Assembly: GCA_026874595.1 (NCBI GenBank)
Contig: CM049307.1
Span: forward strand, 32,475,862-32,539,861
Length of the DNA stretch: 64,000 nt
Reading direction: 5' to 3'
Source of the DNA: Sipunculus nudus
Lineage: Eukaryota; Annelida; Sipuncula; Golfingiida; Sipunculidae
In this document: positions 58,801 through 64,000 of the stretch, piece by piece
Position numbering within the stretch: the first letter of the stretch is position 1
How the letters are laid out: each line of letters starts with the position of its first letter
Made by a program: the position numbers and the translations under genes
Notes under the pieces: generated by a model
Seen by the model: only the letters and a program-made list of their open reading frames with translations
Databases searched by the model: none
What the model was told of the DNA's origin: nothing

Positions 58801-59989
58801 CTAATTTGCTGGTGTGGTCTGGGGCCATTTAATTATCATCCACTGTTTGCAAATTTCCTCTCTTGCAGTGCTGTACAACAAGCTATGCATGGAGACAGCC
58901 ATTGTTGTTAACATGCTGAGCTATTCAGATTTTGTTTTACTGGCTGCGTAATGGCCACAGTCAGCTTTGTTTAAATGCTGAGCCAATCAGATTTTATCTT
59001 ATCCAGAGTCAGTTTGCTGGGTGTTTGGCAGCTTGCCAAATCTGAAAAATCCTTCCATTTGTCACAGCGTGTGAGTGGAAGGTGACTCCAGGAGGTCACG
59101 CACTGTGTTCAGAGCATATATCATTAGTGGTTCAGAATAGAATTTTTGCTCATAACGCATATTATGGAGCCAGTATAAGATTTTAAAAAATTACTTTTCA
59201 TGGGAAACTACAATCGCCTGTTGTAAAAAAGAGTTGTTTGTAACTGAGAGGTGTCTGTTATACAGAGGTGTCCTTAATACAGAGGTGTCTGTAACAGAAA
59301 GGTGTATGTTATAGCAGGGGTCTAAAGAAGAGAGGTGCCTGTAATAGGTGCTGTAATAGTAGTGTCTGTAAATACAGAGGCAGTTTTATTTTGTATACAA
59401 CAAGATGCTTACCTCTCCCTTATTGAGTATGAAGAAGCTATCTCCGGTGCCACCCTCTCTGATGATATACTCTCCCTCATGGAAAAAGTCCTGGCAGTAA
59501 CAACACCAGACCATATGTATGCAATCACCAAGCAATTAATCCCCCATCACTCACTCTACCTAGCTCACCTATCCCCCACTCCTCATTTTTCATATATCAG
59601 TCTACTGTATAACCATTTTTACCCTTTCATCAATTTTAATTCTTGTTTTACTTGTTTTTATTTCCAACCTAGCATAGTACCACTTAAATCAGTGTGAAAA
59701 TAAAAATTATATGTGAGTTAAATTTAAAACTGCATGTACAGGCCAATAAAACATTGGGCATTTTAAATAATTTGTGAATATTCTGAGACAAAAATATGTC
59801 AACATATTCAGAAGTATAATTTTATTATATATAACTTTACAGCATCAAAGATTTAAGTCAAAATCAAATTTATTATTAATAAATGTCGTCATCTGACCAA
59901 TAGTGCAGGCTACCACATGACTTACCACTTCCAGGACATCAGCTATTTTGGCAAGCTTATCTGCAGGCAATCCCCGGAGCAAAGGCACA
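34735..59989 (-). CDS. PRKG1-like: cGMP-dependent protein kinase (PRKG1-like), 13 C-terminal exons
   Basis: Splicing thirteen exons (listed separately) gives an unbroken 464-residue C-terminal part, all junction phases agreeing. It contains the second cyclic-nucleotide-binding domain (residues 1-about 115), with FGEKALLSED and RRTANV; Glu74 and Arg83 bind the cyclic phosphate and Thr84 is the residue that favours cGMP over cAMP. A short linker leads to an AGC kinase domain: Gly-rich loop GMGGFGRV (161-168), Lys184, catalytic YRDLKPEN (Asp278), DFG (Asp296), activation-loop [10 protein letters not shown] (Thr311), APE, and an AGC tail ending SGWDEQF. By family it phosphorylates Ser/Thr substrates in response to cGMP. 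All catalytic residues are present, so it should be active. Full-length relatives have about 670 residues; the roughly 200 N-terminal residues lie beyond the window. Introns hold Helentron-like elements B, C and D. Confidence 0.97.
35085..35270. mobile_element. partial copy of the GGCC/TTA MITE
   Basis: Matches the interior and one end (GGTTCTCAGGCAC onward) of the 46,625-46,969 element, including ATTATCATGCTTTTCCCT, but lacks the second terminal repeat. Confidence 0.6.
35800..36020 (-). mobile_element. tRNA-derived SINE in PKG intron
   Basis: On the minus strand there is a B-box-like GGGGTTTGATTCCCAGC (about 35,945-35,925), then CCTGGGTCCTCCGGTTTTC (about 35,877-35,858), matching the core motif of the 3,030-3,377 SINE. 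It inserted in the same orientation as PKG, in the last intron. Confidence 0.6.
36140..36430 (-). repeat. 44-46-bp minisatellite made from a PKG exon-intron boundary
   Basis: Six tandem units lie directly downstream of exon l. On the minus strand each reads a TATTATACC or AATTATACC block, then AAG|GTAAAG or a variant, then an ACTGTGTGTGTTTGTC block. The exon's own end, CCCATTATACCCAAG|GTAAAG, is the first unit. Two subtypes alternate near the exon: A keeps AAG|GTAAAG, B has TAGGTTGAAG|GTAACT or CAGTTAAAG|GTAACT. Confidence 0.92.
36426..36492 (-). CDS. PKG exon l: AGC tail start
   Basis: Encodes [20 protein letters not shown] then PK. The donor is CCCAAG|GTAAAG. The last 15 bases of this exon plus the donor are copied in the adjacent minisatellite (36,140-36,430). 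Confidence 0.97.
37044..37229 (-). CDS. PKG exon k: kinase C-lobe
   Basis: Encodes [40 protein letters not shown] and [20 protein letters not shown]. The RDNP-x-ERLG motif is typical of AGC kinases. The end Lys codon is split AA|A. Confidence 0.98.
38050..38213 (-). CDS. PKG exon j: DFG, activation loop and APE
   Basis: Encodes [40 protein letters not shown] and [14 protein letters not shown]. Contains the DFG Asp, the activation-loop Thr in TWTF and APE. Ends AG|T (Ser). Confidence 0.98.
38490..38961. mobile_element. TTAA-flanked MITE, copy 2
   Basis: A 472-bp copy in the same orientation as 16,187-16,660, sharing its ends and interior (for example GCAAAATGCCATTTGCAAAG). It lies in the PKG intron between exons i and j. 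TTAA is present at both ends. Confidence 0.8.
39157..39298 (-). CDS. PKG exon i: catalytic loop
   Basis: Encodes [20 protein letters not shown] then [19 protein letters not shown], carrying the catalytic Asp in YRDLKPEN. Ends phase 0 with donor CTG|GTAGGT. Confidence 0.97.
40290..40379 (-). CDS. PKG exon h: hinge region
   Basis: Encodes [20 protein letters not shown] then GELWTILRD, the hinge and GGELWTIL motif of PKG. Codons are split at both ends (Arg each time). Confidence 0.97.
40515..44216 (+). mobile_element. Helentron/pearl-like element B
   Basis: It begins ACAAGGGACCCATGGGTCA, then CGGCGCTCAGCTGA. It fills most of the PKG intron between exons h and g, antisense to the gene. Inside are the G-run at 42,125 and two successive copies (about 42,300-42,960 and 42,960-43,660) of the block that contains AAAATTTAAGGTA and ends TGATATTAGGCAGTCC. 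A long ACGG/ACAG array follows (about 43,575-43,650). A further partial block and an eroded end, TATAGCTCAGAAGACTTTG, occur near 44,195. Confidence 0.65.
43840..44115. mobile_element. GC-richer insertion in element B, possibly an old SINE
   Basis: This stretch is clearly richer in G and C than the element around it and interrupts the pattern seen in elements A and D. It includes GCTCCCTGGGGGAGCATA, a self-complementary hairpin. No tRNA boxes or target duplication could be fixed. Confidence 0.35.
44439..44578 (-). CDS. PKG exon g: ATP-anchoring Lys and C-helix
   Basis: Encodes [37 protein letters not shown] and onward. Contains the FALK Lys and the conserved TRQQEHI-x-SEK helix with its Glu. 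Ends AG|G (Arg). Confidence 0.97.
44600..46022 (-). other. PKG intron g/f
   Basis: No element recognised; a 132-codon + strand frame at 45,106-45,504 has no motif and lies inside the intron. Confidence 0.5.
46023..46149 (-). CDS. PKG exon f: linker and Gly-rich loop
   Basis: Encodes a Ser/Thr-rich linker ([15 protein letters not shown]) and [20 protein letters not shown], the nucleotide-binding loop of the kinase. Acceptor ATTATAG; donor CTG|GTTGGT, a weaker match than the others. Confidence 0.95.
46625..46969. mobile_element. 345-bp MITE with GGCC ends and TTA duplication
   Basis: Left end GGCCAAATAAAAAGAAAGG then TATGATTCTCAGGCAC; right end, inverted, GGCCAAAAAAAATAAGG then TTTGGTTCTCAGGCAC. 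TTA flanks both sides (46,622-46,624 and 46,970-46,972). Three-base TWA duplications are typical of PIF/Harbinger elements; the superfamily is an inference. Confidence 0.75.
46973..49250 (-). other. PKG intron f/e, unassigned part
   Basis: No exon or element was recognised apart from the palindromes near 48.0-48.1 kb. Confidence 0.5.
48002..48135. repeat. pair of CACTGCA/TGCAGTG palindromes
   Basis: ACACTGCACATGTGCAGTGT (48,002-48,021) is a perfect 20-bp palindrome. About 110 bp on, CACTGCA and TGCAGTG recur as a 7-bp stem around ACA (near 48,116-48,132). Confidence 0.8.
49251..52637 (+). mobile_element. Helentron/pearl-like element C with palindrome-tagged tandem core
   Basis: It begins ACAAGTGACCCATGGGTCA. 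It ends in an ACGG array (about 52,574), then a hairpin with arms CTCAGATGACT (52,609-52,619) and AGTCAGCTGAG (52,623-52,633), then CTAA. The core differs from elements A, B and D. Three units of about 280 bp (motif starts 49,572, 49,849, 50,129) are followed by six units of about 330-346 bp (50,614, 50,955, 51,301, 51,631, 51,966, 52,303). Every unit carries a GGTGGCGCCACC-type palindrome. Short open frames in these units are not genes. Confidence 0.8.
50575..50604. repeat. strong hairpin inside element C
   Basis: GTATCCGCAAAAC and GTTTTGGCGGATAC pair around a TTC loop with a one-base bulge. It marks the switch from 280-bp to about 337-bp units. A decayed form (CATAGTATCCCTCCG) sits at about 53,687. 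Confidence 0.85.
52780..53715 (+). mobile_element. tandem-core element, about 330-bp units
   Basis: It starts near a small hairpin, GGCACCGCAGGTGCC. Three blocks follow, with AAGGTCATGACCCCAATTT-type starts (about 52,895, 53,223, 53,555) and GGTGGYKCYACCAGTTTCTG at 53,068 and 53,393. It ends near the CATAGTATCC motif. It is related in layout to the left half of element C but has different sequence. Confidence 0.6.
54469..54546 (-). CDS. PKG exon e: end of CNB-B and linker
   Basis: Encodes [20 protein letters not shown] then KRGVQ. The SF-x-x-LIG-x-L motif is the C-terminal helix of CNB-B; what follows is the charged linker to the kinase. Last codon split AG|G (Arg). An 8.3-kb intron follows. 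Confidence 0.93.
55055..57359 (+). mobile_element. Helentron/pearl-like element D
   Basis: It begins ACAAGGGACCCATGGGTCA and has the shared interior with a G-run at 56,056. It ends with GGACGGACGGACAGACG (about 57,291), a hairpin with arms CTCAGATGACT (57,331-57,341) and AGTCAGCTGAG (57,345-57,355), and CTAA (57,356-57,359). It lies in the PKG intron between exons e and d, antisense to the gene, and is interrupted by the 401-bp insertion at 56,266-56,666. Confidence 0.8.
56266..56666. mobile_element. 401-bp GC-rich insertion with 15-bp target duplication
   Basis: TAGCTTAATTTTCAA occurs on both sides (56,251-56,265 and 56,667-56,681). Elements A and B are uninterrupted here. The insert is much richer in G and C than its host. 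The minus strand has open frames of 122 and 72 codons without recognisable domains, and no poly(A) tail or inverted ends. A long duplication points to retroposition, perhaps of an mRNA fragment; the source is unknown. Confidence 0.75.
57492..57560 (-). CDS. PKG exon d: cGMP-selective cassette
   Basis: Encodes [20 protein letters not shown] then DR. RRTA supplies the phosphate-binding Arg and the cGMP-selective Thr. The end codon Asp is split GA|T; donor GTAAGT. Confidence 0.97.
58129..58223 (-). CDS. PKG exon c: phosphate-binding cassette, first part
   Basis: Encodes [20 protein letters not shown] and DYFGEKALL. Contains the cassette Glu in FGEKAL. The last codon (Ser) is split AG|T with the next exon. 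Confidence 0.97.
59235..59385. repeat. about 20-bp degenerate minisatellite
   Basis: Repeats of a CTGTAATACAGAGGTGTC-like unit lie directly downstream (in PKG sense) of exon b, six or seven times with variation. Confidence 0.7.
59413..59490 (-). CDS. PKG exon b: CNB-B beta strands
   Basis: Encodes [20 protein letters not shown] then ILNKGE, the G-E-Y-I-I-R-x-G-x-x-G-D-x-F-F signature of cyclic-nucleotide-binding domains. Phase 0 at both ends; donor GAG|GTAAGC. Confidence 0.95.
59926..59989 (-). CDS. PKG exon a: start of cGMP-binding domain B
   Basis: Encodes [20 protein letters not shown] plus V, the helix leading into CNB-B. It starts with the third base of a split codon (AG|T for Ser in relatives) and ends phase 0 at GTG|GTAAGT. 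Acceptor TTTCAG. Confidence 0.9.
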
Positions 59990-60404
59990 CTGAAACAAGG
60001 AATCCTTGCTATTATAAATACATACAACTACCACAATAATTCCTGAATATCTGTTCCCCAGTGAGATAAAAGAAATTATCAATATTATCCATACTGCTAT
60101 GATGGTTTGTGTTAAAGCTGGTCTATGATAAGTTCTTGAGTTAAAACCTTGTGAAAAGGTTTCTAAAGAATTTGAGAAAATAACCTTGGTATTTTATACA
60201 TCAGATATAGCAGGACTGGTTTGCCTTTAGTTCTGGCTTAAATCAAAATTCAAATACATGACTGAAAAAAAAAACAGGTCATCAATAGCTCCCCTGGCTG
60301 TTATACAAACAACCACTACACGAGCAGTTCAGAAATTCAAAATGACAGCCCTTGTCCTTGGGATCATTTTCTTTCCTTTTACTTTGTTTGAACATTTATA
60401 GGCA

Positions 60405-60805
60405 GTTCACAGATATTATCACACCAGTTCACAGACATAAGTTCACAGATATAACCTCACAAATTTCACAGATATAACCTTACTAGTTCACAGATATAAC
60501 CTCACCAATTCACATGAAGATGTAACCTCACTTATTCACAGATATAACCTCACCAGTTCACATGCAGATATAACCTCACCAGTTCACAGATATAACCTCA
60601 CCAGTTCACAGATACAACCGCACCGGTTCACAGATATAACCTCACCAATTCACATGAAGATCATAACCTCACCAATTCACATGAAGATTTAACCTCACCA
60701 GTTCACAAATATAACCTTACCAGTTCACAGATATAACGTTCCTCAGCAGTTCACAGATATATAGTTCCTCACCAGTACACAGATATAACCTCACCAGGAA
60801 CAAAT
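60405..60805. repeat. 22-bp minisatellite, about 18 units
   Basis: Unit GTTCACAGATATAACCTCAC plus CA, with variants such as AATTCACATGAAGAT. It lies upstream of PKG exon a, so in an intron of that gene if the gene continues to the right. Confidence 0.92.
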
Positions 60806-61524
60806 CCAATATACTGCCAGTCATTAAGTAAAAGCATGTCATGTGTTTTTTCATGTATCAAAATCTGGGACATTTAATGGTATTTCAGGATTGTGGGGAG
60901 TGCTTTATAGACTTTTATGGTAATTGGTGAATTTTTACATTTGATTTAAATTATGACATGTGATTTAAATGATTTTTGGTGACAAAAATTCACAGCTTTA
61001 TAGGCCTCAGTTAATAAATAAACTATCTTCATAACCATGGAAACCAGTATAACTGAGGTCAGATACATTCTTCATGGTGTCAAACCAACATTTCCATAAG
61101 GCTTAAACTGTATCCATGGTTATTTCTTGGCATACATTTTTACTTTTCTTTAAATTAACAAGTGAATTTTGTCCTACTTTAATAAACTGTTTGGAACATA
61201 ATATTTGTGTACAAGCAAAATTCAATTAATATTCATATAAAAGAAAGTATGGTTGCCACAGTAAAATTAACAGTAGTTTGGTGACACAGAATATGATACA
61301 TTGTTATCTTGTTTATTTGATTTAAATAGAAGAAGTGAAAATCAGAAAGTCTAAATGTAGAAACGCAAGACAATTAAGTTACAGGCCTACCAAAGGTTAA
61401 TGACTGAAAAAAAGAGAAGACTTCTTTGAAAAAAAAAGACTGAATAAGATTAAAATTACCATCAATACCCCCATTTTTTTTATATCAAACTGAATAAAGA
61501 TGTGCTTTGCATACCACAACTGTG

Positions 61525-61580
<56 letters not shown>

Positions 61581-64000
61581 TTCTCAATGTCAGAAAGTCA
61601 GAAACAACATGGTGCACATCCCCATTCATGAAGATAAGAGCATTTTCCACGTATTGTGACACATGTTGGACATTTGCACACAAACAAATCTGTTATGTCC
61701 CATTTTTGTTCTAACTGGACTGTTAAGGCAGGAGAGAAATACCATATATTGGAATAATTTCACATAAAAAAAAAGAAAAAAAAGTGCTGCTGCAAAAAAG
61801 AATGAAACAATTGTTGTTAGCATCATTTTTAGGAAATCCTTAAAAAAGTGGGACTCTTTTAAAAAGAAGTGATTAAGCAGGCCTGAGTTTTACATAAGTT
61901 AAACATTGCACTATAAGTGTAAATACAAAATTCCCAATAAAAGTACTACAATATGTTCACTTATTACTAAACAGTCAACCTAGAAAGAAGACACATTGGT
62001 CAAGTTAAAATGTGACACATATTTTTATCATATTAGCAAATCTAAGGAAAAACACTGCAAACCTTGATCAGCCCCACCACAGGTAAACAACTGGAAAAAG
62101 AGCAAATGCTCCAGAAAAAAAGATTAGCTGCTTTAAAATTAGAAGTGATATGGGGTAAAATCAGCAATGTAGCCAAAACAAGTCTGTAAAATTTAATTTG
62201 ATCACAGACTGAGAAAAGATATGCTTCAGATACAAAAAATGTACATATCTTGCTCCACATGTCAGAAACATGCATGGTCTTCATGCCTCTACTTGTGGAT
62301 ATGGGTGTTTTGAACATGTTTCAATACATGCTGGCCATCTGCAGATATGAAAACTGTAAAGTGTCCAATACCTGTTCTTACTGGACTGTACATGCATGCA
62401 GCAGGATAGTAATATTATGTTCCAGAACTATTATACTGAAATAGGTTTTTTCATCATTTCCAGTTAATTTTATATTACATAAAGAGTGACCCTTTTAAAA
62501 CTTTTTTAATTAAGAGTGATTTGGAAGGCCTGCAAAAATTGCTTCTTACCTCCAAATTTCTACAACATTCTATATTTAAACCTAACTGAATGGTATACAT
62601 GAAGTGTTCATGAGAACTGTAAATTTCCCCTTCAGTGATGATTATAATATGAATGAATCAGACACAACACTTATTCTGCATGCATGTACAAATCATCACG
62701 CAGCACAACAGATATCCAATCAGCCCAAAGGTCAAAACAGCAGCACAAGATTAGAAGCTACTGATATTCATAGATCACACCCATATATGCCACTACATCT
62801 CATCGTATTACAGTATTGCTCGGCTGTTAATCCAAGGATTCCTAGCTACTTAAGCTGTATTTGCCCTCAGGGCCACATTAAGCCTACCAGCTACTGAGGG
62901 TTCCTGTTCTCACATGTTCTACTGGATTCCTTGACCACAATGGTACCCCAGGCTCCTGGTAAGCACAGGTATGAAGGGAGTAGGTCCTGTTAATTATCTG
63001 TTGTGGGTGTTGTAAAACCTATCTACTTCCTCTTGGTTTTTTTTTTTTCTGGAGCACTAAATGACCTTCCCTTTGGTTTGTTAAGGAACAATGCATCAGA
63101 TCTCTCTCAGACTGCTCCCACAAGACACCATGATTAAATGACTATTTTCCCTTCTATGCAGAATATGACCTCACGATGTCCCAAGAAACATGTATGCAAA
63201 GAAGCCATGATTCTTGTTTGAAAATGCTTGTCTTTGTTATGTTAAATCTATATAACCAATGCACACTATCACAAACTTCAATGTCTTGTAAGTCACCTGG
63301 AAGTTATTGAATAATCAGGACATGTAAAACCACTCAGGCACAAACAGTGCTGTACAGGACTTCCTGGAAACCAGCAGATGTGTAGCGGGGTCACTTCACA
63401 CGCTAGTTGGACCAGGGCTGTTGAAGACTAGATCTGTAGATCAGTGTAAGCCCTACATTTGTGACAACACCTGTCCTGGCTAAGATGTCCGGCGTTTAGT
63501 TTAATCAGGCCACAGATGTACACCATTGGCCACAATTGCTGTTCATTGTAATTAATTATAGCTGGCTGTGGTTAACAAGTGACTGTCAACCGGGACCTAA
63601 ATATTGATTTATTCAGGTAATTGGTATCTTGGTAATTGTCCCTCAGCTTAGTGAGTGCATGGGGATCCCCTACACAATGGTCTGCTGCAAGAAATACTGG
63701 ACACAGAGGGCAAGAATATTGGATCTATACAGACAGGCGAAAATTCTCTGAATGATGCCAAGAGAATTATTAACTATATATATTCACTTCATTGGTTTAC
63801 AAATGCTTTTAGAGTAACAGCTACTAATCAGTCCTTCCTGGTTTATAAAATGTTTCAAATATACTATTAATGTAATCAACACTTACCAACATTACCTGAG
63901 ACAATCTATTTATAATTTTTGTGTGTTTTCCTTTACCACCTGTGGCTTTTGAATAAACAGAAACTTTTGCATTTAATAAACATAAATCATTTTCTTCACA
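60806..64000. other. no recognised exon; probably PKG intron
   Basis: I searched the minus strand for the first cGMP-binding domain (a GELAIL/RTATV-type motif) and for the helix preceding CNB-B and found neither. Only the TA tract at 61,525-61,578 stands out. Confidence 0.5.
61525..61578. repeat. (AT)n microsatellite
   Basis: About 54 bp of alternating AT. Confidence 0.95.

Noticed and set aside
60806-64000. First cGMP-binding domain exons of PKG
   Set aside because: No GELAIL/RTATV-type motif with splice sites found on the minus strand; the exons are presumably outside the window.

Overview
The window is eukaryotic nuclear DNA. It is AT-rich and gene-sparse, with spliced genes (GT-AG introns), many microsatellites, tRNA-derived SINEs, non-LTR retrotransposon remnants and MITEs. 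Four copies of a Helentron/'pearl'-like element, with ACGG tetranucleotide arrays and a 3' hairpin followed by CTAA, suggest a bivalve or other lophotrochozoan. That placement is an inference; no species can be named.

Three protein-coding genes are supported. (1) On the + strand, about 17.4-23.6 kb, there is a four-exon NOD-like receptor. A CARD is split over two exons, followed by a pre-NACHT linker exon and one long exon carrying the NACHT ATPase and leucine-rich repeats. A compact CRE/TATA/initiator promoter and a short leader exon near 15.5 kb may belong to it. (2) On the + strand at 26,760-28,064 there is a single-exon, single-pass membrane protein of 434 residues. Its family is not recognised; its topology resembles KCNE beta subunits. 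(3) On the - strand from 59,989 down to 34,735 lie the last 13 exons of a cGMP-dependent protein kinase (PRKG1-like). All intron phases agree and the 464-residue frame is intact. It covers the end of the second cGMP-binding domain's upstream helix through to the C-terminus. The N-terminal exons (dimerisation region, autoinhibitory segment, first cGMP-binding domain) lie beyond the right edge.

Layout: 0.1-0.9 kb holds a LINE 3' fragment. From 1 to 13 kb there are no recognisable genes, only a LINE relic and two SINEs. At 13.3-14.1 kb there is a 134-bp satellite array. At 15.5 kb lies the promoter candidate, and 17.4-23.6 kb holds the NLR, whose first intron is largely a 31-bp minisatellite with a MITE inserted in it. 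The membrane-protein gene is at 26.7-28.4 kb and Helentron-like element A at 29-30.7 kb. From 34.7 to 60 kb the PKG exons are spread through introns filled with Helentron-like elements B, C and D, further MITEs, a SINE, and a minisatellite that has copied one of the gene's own 5' splice sites. From 60 to 64 kb there is minisatellite and unassigned sequence.

The genes show no operon-like relationship. PKG signalling and the NLR are separate functions that happen to be neighbours. The most unusual features are the splice-site minisatellite beside PKG, the NLR with a non-canonical Walker B, the element family with shared ends and interchangeable cores, and the repeated GGTGGCGCCACC palindrome.
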